Numbered from the stretch's first letter, positions 16,762 through 24,156 are shown. The stretch is DNA of 64,000 nt from Pontitalea aquivivens (GCF_046507575.1 NZ_JBKFEY010000002.1:62001-126000); one strand, 5' to 3'. Numbers and translations: made by a program. Notes: generated by a model from the sequence alone, not told the origin.

Positions 16762-17558
16762 TCCAGCCCCATCTCGGCCATCATGGCCTCGATCCGCGCC
16801 ACGTCCGAGGGGTTGTTCAATTCCCAGAACTGGCGGCCACGGGCCTCGACCTCAACGCACAGGACGGCGCGGCCGTTTTCCAGAAAGCGCAGCTGTTCCA
16901 GCCCTTCCAGCGTTTCCAGCGGGCCTGTGGGCCAGGTGGGATAGGCGGCCAGCGTGTCGGGGCGGTAGGCATAGACACCGACGTGGTGAAACACCGGCGT
17001 CGGATCGGCGGGACCATAGCTGGTGGGGGTGAAGGGGATCACCTCTTTCGAAAAATACAGGCCTCGGTTGCCTGCGCCGAACACCGCCGTGGTGCCGCCC
17101 ACGCGTCCCTGCGCGCGATCTTCGCGCAGCGAGGCCAGCATCGCGCCTTCGCAACGCAGAACGGGGGTGGCAAGTTCGGCCCAGGGGTTGGCGCGCAGGC
17201 CAGCCACCAGATCCTCGATGAACCAGGCGGGTGTCAGGGGCGCATCGCCTTGCAGGTTGACCACGATGTCATGGCCGCCCCCCAGATTTGCCAGCGCCTC
17301 GGCGCAGCGTTCGGTGCCGTTCTGGCAGGCCTGCGAGGTCATTGCCACATCCGCCCCGAAGGCCCTGGCGTGATCGGCGATGCGGTCGTCATCGGTGGCG
17401 ACGACGACGCGATCGGCGCCCTGCACGGCCATTGCCGCCTCCCAGCTACGCTGAATCAGGGTCTTTTGCAGGCCCGTGGCCCCCGTCAGCGCAACCAGCG
17501 GCTTGGCCGGATAGCGGGTCGAGGCATAGCGGGCGGGGATAACGATCAGGACGGACAT
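16758..17558 (-). CDS. kdsB: 3-deoxy-manno-octulosonate cytidylyltransferase (CMP-Kdo synthetase)
   Basis: A 266-residue enzyme with VLIVIPARYASTRYPAKPL at the N-terminus (CTP-binding loop), VVVATDDDRIADH and VVNLQGDAPLTP, the last being the usual metal site of KdsB. It activates Kdo as CMP-Kdo for LPS or capsule assembly. Two tandem ATGs exist; 17558 is better spaced from GGTGA and shares one base with the cysQ stop. The family normally reads NLQGDEP; here the position is GDAP, worth noting because the acidic residue is usually conserved. Confidence 0.92.
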   Translation of the reverse strand: MSVLIVIPARYASTRYPAKPLVALTGATGLQKTLIQRSWEAAMAVQGADRVVVATDDDRIADHARAFGADVAMTSQACQNGTERCAEALANLGGGHDIVVNLQGDAPLTPAWFIEDLVAGLRANPWAELATPVLRCEGAMLASLREDRAQGRVGGTTAVFGAGNRGLYFSKEVIPFTPTSYGPADPTPVFHHVGVYAYRPDTLAAYPTWPTGPLETLEGLEQLRFLENGRAVLCVEVEARGRQFWELNNPSDVARIEAMMAEMGLE

Positions 17559-18352
17559 CATTTCACCAGAAGAACGCCGGGCGCATAGGCAATGAAGAAG
17601 GGGTTTTCGAAACCGGGCTTGCCATAGGTGAAGGGGCCGTGGTTGTCAAAACGCACCATTTCACCGCCCGCGCCGCGCAGCACCGCATCGCCCGCGGCGG
17701 TGTCCCATTCCATGGTGCGGCCAAGGCGCGGGTACAGATCGGCCTCGCCTGTCGCCACCAGGCAGAACTTCAACGACGACCCGGCCGAGGTCATGTCGCG
17801 CACCGCATAATGCGCGATGTAATCATCTGTCGCCTGATCACGGTGCGATTTCGAGGCAACGATCATCAGCCCGCGATTGTCGGGCACCGAAACGGTGATC
17901 GGTCTCTGTTCGCCGATGGCGTCCTTGTCGAATGGACCGGTTTCTTCGACCGCGCGGCCATCGGCCAGGGTGTAGAACAGCCGCCCCTTGGCCGGGGCAT
18001 AGACGACACCGCGCAGCGGAATGCCGTCTTCGACATAGGCGATGTTCACCGTGAAATCGCCACGACGCTGGATGAATTCCTTGGTTCCGTCCAGCGGATC
18101 GACGATCAGGAAGGTGGTAGCGGTCTGGCCGTGGCTGGCGGCCTGTTCCTCGGTTACCAGGGCAATCTGCGGAAAGGCCTCGGCCAGCCCTTCCGAGATC
18201 AGCGCATCGGCGGTCTCATCGGCCTTGGTCACGGGACTGGCGTCGGATTTCACGCGGACTTCGAAATCGGGGGCATTGTAGATCTGCATGATCCGGTCCC
18301 CCGCTTCCAGCGCCAGACGGCGCATGACGGTGACAAGGCGATCGTGATCCAT
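17558..18352 (-). CDS. cysQ: 3'(2'),5'-bisphosphate nucleotidase
   Basis: A 264-residue inositol-monophosphatase-fold protein. Metal and phosphate ligands are visible in LVTEEQ (68-69), DPLDGTKEF (from 85) and EWDTAAGDAVL. The CysQ-specific SKSHRD and SAGSSLKFCLVATGEADLYP stretches are present. It hydrolyses PAP to AMP, clearing the inhibitory by-product of PAPS-using reactions. Start at 18352 gives the usual length; upstream in-frame codons look non-coding. It opens the cysQ-kdsB-GT2 operon, which links sulfate transfer and glycan synthesis. Confidence 0.93.
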   Translation of the reverse strand: MDHDRLVTVMRRLALEAGDRIMQIYNAPDFEVRVKSDASPVTKADETADALISEGLAEAFPQIALVTEEQAASHGQTATTFLIVDPLDGTKEFIQRRGDFTVNIAYVEDGIPLRGVVYAPAKGRLFYTLADGRAVEETGPFDKDAIGEQRPITVSVPDNRGLMIVASKSHRDQATDDYIAHYAVRDMTSAGSSLKFCLVATGEADLYPRLGRTMEWDTAAGDAVLRGAGGEMVRFDNHGPFTYGKPGFENPFFIAYAPGVLLVK

Positions 18353-18490
18353 GTTCCTCTCCTGTCCTGGCCGCATGCGGCCGGATTGCCATGACTGTTG
18401 CCTCCCCTTATGATCGCGCGTCAAGGGAACGGCAAGTTTTCCGGGCGACACTGGGCAAGACGCAGCCTTTCACGGCGGGAACCGGACGCG

Positions 18491-19312
18491 ATGTTCAAGG
18501 CAAGACGCAGCAATTCCACGCTTGGGTCGGGCTTCGCCCTGCTGGAGCTGATCTATCACGCCACCGTGCGATCGGTGCGCAAGACGCATGGCAATGCGGT
18601 GATCGGGCTGCTGCTGAACATGCTGCAGACGGTGATGCTGGTGCTGGTGTTCTATTTCATGCTTGACATCCTAGGGATGCGCGGCGTGGCGATCCGGGGG
18701 GATTTCCTGCTGTATATCATGAGCGGGATCTTTCTTTACATGACCCACACCAAGACGCTGACGGCCGTCACAACGGCCGAGGGGTCCACGTCGCCGATGA
18801 TGAAACATGGCCCGATGACCACCGCGGTTTCCATCGCTTCGGCGGCGCTGGGCGCGCTTTACCTGCAGATCCTGTCCATGGTCGTGGTGCTTTACATCTA
18901 TCATGCGGGCTTTAACCCGATCGAGATTGAAAATCCGATTGCCGCGATGGGCATGGTGCTGCTGGCCTGGTTCACCGGGGTCGCGATAGGCCTGGTTTTC
19001 ATGGCGTTGAAGCCCTGGGCGCCCGAAGCCGTGCAAATTGTCCAGCTGATCTACATCCGCGCCAACATGTTCGCCTCGGGCAAGATGTTCGTGGCCAACA
19101 TGCTGCCGGCCTTCATGCTGGGCATGTTCGACTGGAACCCGCTGTTTCACATGATCGATCAGGCCCGCGGCTTCACCTTTATCAACTACAGCCCGCATTT
19201 TTCATCGGTGACCTACCCGCTTTATGTCGGGATGGCGTTCATGGTCATCGGTCTGATGGGGGAATTCTATACCCGCCAGTACAATTCGATCAGCTGGAAT
19301 GCCAAGCGCTGA
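18491..19312 (+). CDS. ABC-2 type polysaccharide exporter permease (KpsM-like)
   Basis: A 273-residue membrane protein with about six hydrophobic segments, for example GLLLNMLQTVMLVLVFYFML, ILSMVVVLYIY, MVLLAWFTGVAIGLVFMAL and MAFMVIGLMGEF. The layout and the short cytosolic N-terminus match ABC-2 permeases for capsule or O-antigen export. No ATP-binding partner (KpsT/Wzt) lies next to it or elsewhere in the window; the ABC ATPases present are LptB and an MsbA-like fusion. It is divergent from cysQ, separated by 138 bp. The ATG at 18491 is a judgement; the open frame runs further upstream. Confidence 0.78.
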   Translation: MFKARRSNSTLGSGFALLELIYHATVRSVRKTHGNAVIGLLLNMLQTVMLVLVFYFMLDILGMRGVAIRGDFLLYIMSGIFLYMTHTKTLTAVTTAEGSTSPMMKHGPMTTAVSIASAALGALYLQILSMVVVLYIYHAGFNPIEIENPIAAMGMVLLAWFTGVAIGLVFMALKPWAPEAVQIVQLIYIRANMFASGKMFVANMLPAFMLGMFDWNPLFHMIDQARGFTFINYSPHFSSVTYPLYVGMAFMVIGLMGEFYTRQYNSISWNAKR

Positions 19313-19335
19313 TCCCGGGTGGTTTGTGGGCGCGA

Positions 19336-20376
19336 TCAGGGTTCGCGGATCGTGTCGCCGGGCTGCAGAACGGGCTGCAGTTCGATGATCTCGCCGCCGA
19401 TCAGGCCCGATGGGCTGCGACCCGCGATGATCGCGGCGGCACGTTGGCCGATTTCGCGCCGGCAGGCGTCCATCGTGGCCAGACGGCGGGGCAGGCCCTC
19501 CAGCAGGTCGACGCCGTTGAACCCGGCAAGACCGATCTGATTGGGCACATCAATGCCGTTTTCCAGGCACCACAAAAGCCCACCTGCACCGATCATGTCA
19601 TTGGAGTAATACAGGAAATCAAGGTCGGGGCTGCGTTTCAGGATCGCTTCGGTCATCTCGCGTCCCTTCAGAAGCGCCGACCCGCCGGCATAGAATTCCT
19701 GATCGGCCAGGGACAGACCCGCGGCCTCCAGCCCCTCTTTAAAGCCTTCCAGACGTTTGCGCGCGCGGTGGTCCTCGGGCATCTTCGTGCCCAGAAAGCC
19801 GATGCGGCGGTATCCGGCGGCAACGATTGCCTCGGCCATCTTCAACCCGGCCCGGCGATGCGAGATGCCGACGACGGAATCGATGCCCTTGCCATCGACA
19901 TCCATGATCTCGACAATCGGGATGCCCGCGTTTTCCAGCATGGCGCGCGCGGCATCCGTATGTTCCAGTCCCGCGATGATTACCCCCGAGGGACGCCAGG
20001 ACAGCATTTCGTAAAGAACCGTCTCTTCCTTTTCCAACGCGTAGTTGGTGACCCCAACCACCGGCTGCAGTCCGGTATCTTCCAGCTCTTTCGAAATCCC
20101 GGTAAGAACCTCGGGGAAGACCAGGTTCGACAGCGACGGGATGATCACCGCCACCAGGTTGACCCGCTGCGAGGCAAGCGCGCCCGCGATCTTGTTGGGC
20201 ACATACCCCAGCGCCTTCGCCGCCTCGAGCACCTTTTCACGCGTGGCATCGGACACATCGCCACGGTTGCGCAACACGCGGCTGACCGTCATTTCCGATA
20301 CGCCCGACGCTTCAGAAACATCGCGCAGCGTCAGGGCTCGGCGGGAATCGGCGGGGGAACGGGACACGCTGGGCAC
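19336..20376 (-). CDS. LacI-family transcriptional regulator (GntR gluconate-repressor type)
   Basis: A 346-residue repressor. Residues ~15-66 form the LacI helix-turn-helix and hinge (LTLRDVSEASGVSEMTVSRV, then GYVPNKIAGALASQRVNLVAV). The rest is a periplasmic-binding-protein-like sensor (VIIPSLSNLVFPEVLTGI, RRIGFLG, FLYYSNDMIGAGGLLWCLE). The sequence is closest in my memory to gluconate repressors, but no gluconate genes are nearby, so the ligand is open. A TGTTAGCGATAACC operator-like site lies 70-83 bp upstream. Converges on the ABC permease gene. Confidence 0.9.
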   Translation of the reverse strand: MPSVSRSPADSRRALTLRDVSEASGVSEMTVSRVLRNRGDVSDATREKVLEAAKALGYVPNKIAGALASQRVNLVAVIIPSLSNLVFPEVLTGISKELEDTGLQPVVGVTNYALEKEETVLYEMLSWRPSGVIIAGLEHTDAARAMLENAGIPIVEIMDVDGKGIDSVVGISHRRAGLKMAEAIVAAGYRRIGFLGTKMPEDHRARKRLEGFKEGLEAAGLSLADQEFYAGGSALLKGREMTEAILKRSPDLDFLYYSNDMIGAGGLLWCLENGIDVPNQIGLAGFNGVDLLEGLPRRLATMDACRREIGQRAAAIIAGRSPSGLIGGEIIELQPVLQPGDTIREP

Positions 20377-20445
20377 CTTTCGATGGGGGCTTTCACAAGG
20401 TTTAGCGCCAAAACTTTCCCCTGCGCAAGCGCCGCGATCCGGTAC

Positions 20446-20459
20446 TGTTAGCGATAACC
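20446..20459. promoter_or_regulatory. LacI/GntR-type operator candidate
   Basis: TGTTAGCGATAACC is an imperfect palindrome (GTTA-N4-TAAC with a central CG), the shape of LacI-family operators. It lies about 70 bp ahead of the LacI-family start codon at 20376, so autoregulation is the simplest reading. It is followed at once by a perfect 7-bp inverted repeat, CCGCCAG-TGT-CTGGCGG (20458-20474). Confidence 0.45.
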
Positions 20460-20538
20460 GCCAGTGTCTGGCGGGTTACGGCACACTTGCGGACGACCGG
20501 ACCAATGTGGCACTAACCACGCAAGCATATCGACGGAC

Positions 20539-20560
20539 TTGCGGTTGCATTGCGGTTGCA
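20539..20560 (+). repeat. Perfect 11-bp tandem repeat before the tRNA gene
   Basis: TTGCGGTTGCA occurs twice head to tail. The period is close to one helical turn, and the second copy supplies most of the candidate -35 of the tRNA promoter. Function unknown. Confidence 0.9.
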
Positions 20561-20584
20561 TGGCGCGCAATTGCCCGCGATAAG
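20556..20584 (+). promoter_or_regulatory. Candidate sigma-70 promoter of tRNA-Arg
   Basis: TTGCAT (20556-20561), a 17-bp spacer and GATAAG (20579-20584). Transcription would begin a few bases before the mature tRNA 5' end at 20593. The hexamers match the consensus only partly. Confidence 0.4.
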
Positions 20585-20592
20585 GAGATCGT

Positions 20593-20669
20593 GGCCCCGT
20601 GGCTCAACTGGATAGAGCAGCCCCCTCCTAAGGGGCAGGTTACAGGTTCAAATCCTGTCGGGGTCACCA
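20593..20669 (+). tRNA. tRNA-Arg (anticodon CCU)
   Basis: A full cloverleaf folds by hand. The acceptor stem GGCCCCG pairs with CGGGGTC (one G-U), followed by discriminator A and an encoded CCA. The D-stem is GCTC/GAGC. The anticodon stem GCCCC/GGGGC closes the loop CTCCTAA, with anticodon CCT at 20627-20629. The T-arm is ACAGG-TTCAAAT-CCTGT. It reads the rare codon AGG. The last 11 bases recur exactly at 21656-21666, marking this gene as a likely former integration site. Confidence 0.96.
20655..20669 (+). repeat. att-like repeat, left copy (tRNA 3' end)
   Basis: CTGTCGGGGTCACCA at the tRNA 3' end matches CTGCCGGGGTCACCA at 21652-21666 at 14 of 15 positions. With the relics between the copies this looks like the left attachment site of a decayed integrated element. 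Confidence 0.5.
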
Positions 20670-20707
20670 ACAAAATCAACGACTTGCATGCGATCGACGG
20701 TGGCCAT

Positions 20708-21088
20708 ATGGCGTCGTGTTTCTGTGGTTCGTCACAGATACCGTCAGAATCGCAGCGCTCAGGTTATCCGGAAAAGAAAAGCCCTGATGCGATGGCGGTC
20801 GCAATCGGGGCGGATCTTAAGAAACGGGCCAATGGAAAAATAGCCACGCTTCAGAAGCAAGAATACATGCTCCGGATCGACCGGGCAAGAGACCTCTGCA
20901 CAGCAATCAGCGAGACCCGCCCGGATGATGCGCGCCAGATCCTGACGGCAGCCCTGGTCGATCTATGCGCAGGTTTTCCGCTCCCTTCTCTGATGGAAGA
21001 TCACCGGGAAGATGCGCGCTGGTGGGCAGCTTTGTCCCGCAAAGCGGCCGCTCATCACGCGATCGCTGCCCCGGTGTGGGCCAAATGA
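20708..21088 (+). CDS. Hypothetical protein, possibly a truncated remnant
   Basis: A 126-residue ORF just after the tRNA. I do not recognise the family. The middle looks like real protein: LRIDRARDLCTAISETRPDD, then ARQILTAALVDLCAGFPLP and DARWWAALS, an alpha-helical pattern. The last ~20 residues (RKAAAHHAIAAPVWAK) look unlike the rest, so a frameshift or truncation after WWAALS is possible. The start is uncertain; a later ATG exists (MAVAIGADL). No strong ribosome-binding site is seen. It sits inside the tRNA-flanked relic region. Confidence 0.4.
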   Translation: MASCFCGSSQIPSESQRSGYPEKKSPDAMAVAIGADLKKRANGKIATLQKQEYMLRIDRARDLCTAISETRPDDARQILTAALVDLCAGFPLPSLMEDHREDARWWAALSRKAAAHHAIAAPVWAK

Positions 21089-21392
21089 AAACCCAGGCGC
21101 GGCGGCAACCGAAACCGGGGGCAAAGTTCATGTGAAAGCATCCGGCTTTCCCGACGCTCATAGCCTCGCAAAAGAGTGGGCGCCCAGAAAAGAGGCGCTG
21201 TCATGAAGCGGCATCTGGCGCACGGTGGCCTTTCCGAGGGCATGACGCGCTGGCAGTTCTTTGGGTTGATCAAAAGGCATGACGTCAGCTTGGCCTTGGC
21301 AAGGGCGCAATCTCCTACCTGAAGGTCGCGATCTCCAACACGATGGACAAGGATTTTCTTGCAGGCCGGATTTGCAGCTTCTGGACCTCAGC
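21089..21392. other. Gene-poor stretch inside the tRNA-flanked relic
   Basis: About 300 bp with no convincing gene. Only short frames occur, such as a 39-codon ORF at 21203-21322, with no recognisable motif and no clear ribosome-binding site. Probably decayed accessory DNA. Confidence 0.5.
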
Positions 21393-21650
21393 GGCCTTGT
21401 TTCACAAACGGGCTGATGGGCGGAGTTCCCCTTTCCCCGGACAGACCTGTCCTGTGGCCTGGTGATAGGGCGTGCCGAGCGTGGTGAGTGGGGGGCGCAC
21501 GCACCGCGAACTTGGCCACCTGACGGTCGAAATCCCGTCCGCTCAGGTGTTGGACGAGCAATTTCACGCGGTGCATCTTGGTCCCTGCGCGACTTCGGGC
21601 CTGGCAATAGTGTCCCCTGCATCTCTTGATCGATTTGGCGGTTCGCCTGT
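21393..21650 (-). mobile_element. Relic of an IS5-family (IS903-like) insertion sequence: transposase C-terminus and one terminal repeat
   Basis: GGCCTTGTTTCACAAA at 21393-21408 resembles the terminal inverted repeat of IS903-group elements. Reading leftward on the minus strand from ~21640, the translation gives GHYCQARSRAGTKMHRVKLL and then GRDFDRQVAKFAVRA, matching the usual IS5-family end ...YHRRSRVETKMHCVKLLGQRLMARDFDRQVAE as I recall it. The catalytic Glu of the Y(2)R(3)E(6)K signature is Gly here (codon at 21583-21585), there is one extra residue after the Tyr, and the frame shifts after FAVRA, where LGTPYHQATGQ continues in another frame. The 5' part and the other terminal repeat are missing. 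Not functional. Confidence 0.65.
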
Positions 21651-21651
21651 T

Positions 21652-21666
21652 CTGCCGGGGTCACCA
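21652..21666 (+). repeat. att-like repeat, right copy
   Basis: CTGCCGGGGTCACCA repeats the tRNA-Arg 3' end with one mismatch. A GGTTC twelve bases upstream of the CTG (21640-21644) also echoes the tRNA T-loop at slightly different spacing. The IS relic stops at this point. Confidence 0.5.
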
Positions 21667-21668
21667 CG

Positions 21669-21695
21669 GAAAACGCCGCCCTTTCGGGCGGCGTT
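21669..21695 (-). terminator. Intrinsic terminator of the carboxynorspermidine operon
   Basis: A 10-bp stem AACGCCGCCC/GGGCGGCGTT with a four-base loop, followed on the minus strand by TTTTCC. It lies seven bases beyond the stop of the gene ending at 21702. Confidence 0.8.
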
Positions 21696-21701
21696 GTCAT
21701 T

Positions 21702-22937
21702 TCAGATAGTGCGGTCGGTCCCGTCGATGTCGATCACACGGGTCGGCAGGCCGATTTCACCCAGAAGTTCCAGGAATGGGCGGGGGTCAAGTTCTTCGAC
21801 ATTGGCCATGTGGCCCACATCCCAGGTGCCCTTGGCGATCAGTATCGCGGCGGCGACCGGGGGTACGCCGGCGGTATAGCTGATACCCTGGCTGCCGACC
21901 TCTTCGTAGGCTTCCTTGTGGTCTGCGACGTTGTAGATGAAGACCTTGGCGGGTTTGCCGTCTTTCGTTCCCGTCACCAGGTCGCCGATGCAGGTCTTGC
22001 CGGTATAGTCCGGCGCAAGGCTGGCCGGGTCGGGCAGGACGGCCTTGACAACCTTGAGCGGGACCACCTCTTGCCCCTCGGCGGTCTTGACCGGCTTTTC
22101 GGACAGAAGGCCCAGGTTCTTCAGCACGGTGAAGACGTTGATGTAGTGATCGCCAAAGCCCATCCAGAAGCGCACATCCGCCTGCGGATAGCGCGCGGCC
22201 AGCGAATGGACCTCATCATGGCCGGTCATGTAGGCCTTTTGCTTGCCGACCACGGGCAGATCCCATTCCTTGCCCACTTCGAACATCTTGTTCGACTGCC
22301 AGCCGCCGTTCTGCCAGGAATAGACCGTGCCGGTGAATTCGCGGAAGTTGATTTCCGGGTCGAAATTCGTGGCGAACCATTTGCCGTGGCTGCCGGCGTT
22401 GATGTCCACGATGTCGATGCTGTCGATCGTATCGAGGAATTCGTTTTCCGCCAGCCGCGCGTAGGCGTTCACCACGCCGGGGTCAAAGCCGACGCCCAGA
22501 ATCGCGGTGACGCCGGCGGCCTTGCAGGCCTCGCGCCGCTTCCATTCATAGTTGCCATACCACGGTGGCGTTTCGCAGATCTTGGCCGGATCTTCATGGA
22601 TCGCGGTGTCCATATAGGCCACGCCGGTTTCGATGCAGGCCTCAAGCACGGTCATGTTCACGAAGGCCGAGCCCACGTTGATCACGATTTGCGCGCCCGT
22701 CTTGCCGATCAGATCGGCCACGGCGGCGGTGTCCATTGCATCGACCGCATGAGCCTGAAACGTGCCCGGCACCTTCATCGCGTTCTTTGCATGAACGCTT
22801 GCGATGATTGCATCGCATTTCGCCTTCGTGCGCGAGGCGATGTGCAGATCGCCCAGAACGTCATTGTTCTGCGCGCATTTATGGGCGACGACTTGCGCCA
22901 CGCCACCGGCACCGATGATGAGCACGTTACGTTTCAC
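21702..22937 (-). CDS. Carboxynorspermidine/carboxyspermidine synthase (saccharopine dehydrogenase family)
   Basis: A 411-residue oxidoreductase with the N-terminal Rossmann motif VLIIGAGGVAQVVAHK and saccharopine-dehydrogenase-like blocks: INVGSAFVNMTVLEACIETG, YMDTAIHEDP, GVGFDPGVVNAYARLA and INAGSHGKWFATNFDPEINF. The enzyme condenses aspartate semialdehyde with a diamine (putrescine or diaminopropane) using NADPH. The decarboxylase for its product lies 47 bp upstream in the same operon. The carboxyspermidine reading is more likely in alphaproteobacteria, but substrate cannot be fixed from sequence. Confidence 0.9.
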   Translation of the reverse strand: MKRNVLIIGAGGVAQVVAHKCAQNNDVLGDLHIASRTKAKCDAIIASVHAKNAMKVPGTFQAHAVDAMDTAAVADLIGKTGAQIVINVGSAFVNMTVLEACIETGVAYMDTAIHEDPAKICETPPWYGNYEWKRREACKAAGVTAILGVGFDPGVVNAYARLAENEFLDTIDSIDIVDINAGSHGKWFATNFDPEINFREFTGTVYSWQNGGWQSNKMFEVGKEWDLPVVGKQKAYMTGHDEVHSLAARYPQADVRFWMGFGDHYINVFTVLKNLGLLSEKPVKTAEGQEVVPLKVVKAVLPDPASLAPDYTGKTCIGDLVTGTKDGKPAKVFIYNVADHKEAYEEVGSQGISYTAGVPPVAAAILIAKGTWDVGHMANVEELDPRPFLELLGEIGLPTRVIDIDGTDRTI

Positions 22938-22984
22938 TTCGGCTGTCTCCTTTTCAACAGGACAGGGGAAGGGGGCTTGCGCCC

Positions 22985-24079
22985 TCAGGACAGGCTAGAG
23001 GCGTAATCCTCATAGCCGAATTGCCGGACAAGGCGGGTGGTTCCGTCCAGTTCCCGGATCGCGATGGCGGGCATGGCCACGCCGTTGAACCAGTTTTTCT
23101 TGACCATCGTGTAGCCCGCCGCATCCTGCACCGAAATGCGGCTGCCGATCGTCAAGGGTGTGTCAAAGCGCGCATCGCCAAAGATATCGCCGGCCAGGCA
23201 GGATTTGCCGCAGATCTGGTATTCGTGTGGGCCATTCTGCGGCAGCCTGGCAGGCTGGCGATAGATCAGCAGGTCCAGCATATGCGCCTCGATGCTGCTG
23301 TCGACGATGGCCAGTTTCTTCTGGTTGTCCAGCAGGTCCAGCACCGTCACCTCAAGCGTGGTGGAATTGGTGATCGCCGCCTCGCCCGGTTCCAGATAGA
23401 CCTGCACGCCGAACTTCTCGGCAAAGGTCTTCAGCCGCGCGGCCAGTTTCATCAGCGGATAACCCTCGCCGGTAAAGTGGATGCCGCCGCCCAGGCTGAC
23501 CCATTTCAGCCGTGACAGAACCCCTGCGAATTCCCCTTCGATCCGGGTCAGTTGCTGGTCGAACAGGTCGAAATCGGCGTTTTCGCAGTTGTAGTGGATC
23601 ATGACGCCGGAAATCCGGTCGATGACCTTTTCGATCTTGGCCACATCCCATTCGCCCAGGCGCGAGAAGGGGCGGGCCGGATCGGCCAGGTCAAATCCCG
23701 AGGTCGAAAACCGCGGGTTCAGCCGCAGCCCGCGTTCGATGCCCGCGGCCTTGTCGGCGAAACGGTCCAGCTGGCCGATGGAATTGAAGATGATCTTGTC
23801 GGCGTAACCAATCGCCTCGTCGATCTCATGATCGGCCCAGGCGACGGAATAGGCATGGGTTTCGCGCCCGAACTTTTCGCGCCCCAGACGCAGCTCGAAC
23901 AGCGAGGACGATGTGGTGCCATCCATGTAATCGCGCATGAAATCGAAAACCGACCAGGTGGCGAAACATTTAAGCGCCAGCAGCGCCCTGGCGCCCGAGG
24001 CTTCGCGCAGTGCGGCGATCTTTTCCATGTTGGAAAGCAGGCGCGATTTGTCGATCAGATAGTAAGGCGTCTGAATCAT
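22985..24079 (-). CDS. nspC: Carboxynorspermidine/carboxyspermidine decarboxylase
   Basis: A 364-residue PLP enzyme of the alanine-racemase-fold decarboxylase group. ALLALKCFATWSVFDFMRDY holds the PLP-binding Lys, WVSLGGGIHFTGEGYPL the glycine loop, VYLEPGEAA the phosphate-binding region, and CGKSCLAGDIFGD the catalytic Cys region. It decarboxylates carboxy(nor)spermidine to the triamine. The ATG at 24079 (MIQTPYYLIDKSRL) matches NspC N-termini; the upstream extension is arginine-rich noise. With the synthase it forms the alternative spermidine pathway that replaces SpeE. Confidence 0.93.
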   Translation of the reverse strand: MIQTPYYLIDKSRLLSNMEKIAALREASGARALLALKCFATWSVFDFMRDYMDGTTSSSLFELRLGREKFGRETHAYSVAWADHEIDEAIGYADKIIFNSIGQLDRFADKAAGIERGLRLNPRFSTSGFDLADPARPFSRLGEWDVAKIEKVIDRISGVMIHYNCENADFDLFDQQLTRIEGEFAGVLSRLKWVSLGGGIHFTGEGYPLMKLAARLKTFAEKFGVQVYLEPGEAAITNSTTLEVTVLDLLDNQKKLAIVDSSIEAHMLDLLIYRQPARLPQNGPHEYQICGKSCLAGDIFGDARFDTPLTIGSRISVQDAAGYTMVKKNWFNGVAMPAIAIRELDGTTRLVRQFGYEDYASSLS

Positions 24080-24156
24080 GGCTGCCCCCCGTTCCCGGCC
24101 CAACGGTAAAGTGAAGCCGCGATATAGGGCCCCGCCCCCCCCTTCGCAAGCGAAAG

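Noticed and set aside
20907..21161. 84-codon minus ORF opposite the 126-residue ORF
   Set aside because: Antisense shadow; the plus-strand frame looks more protein-like.
21158..21700. 180-codon minus ORF in the relic region
   Set aside because: Not the frame that matches the transposase tail, and it runs through the att-like repeat and terminator; composition looks random.
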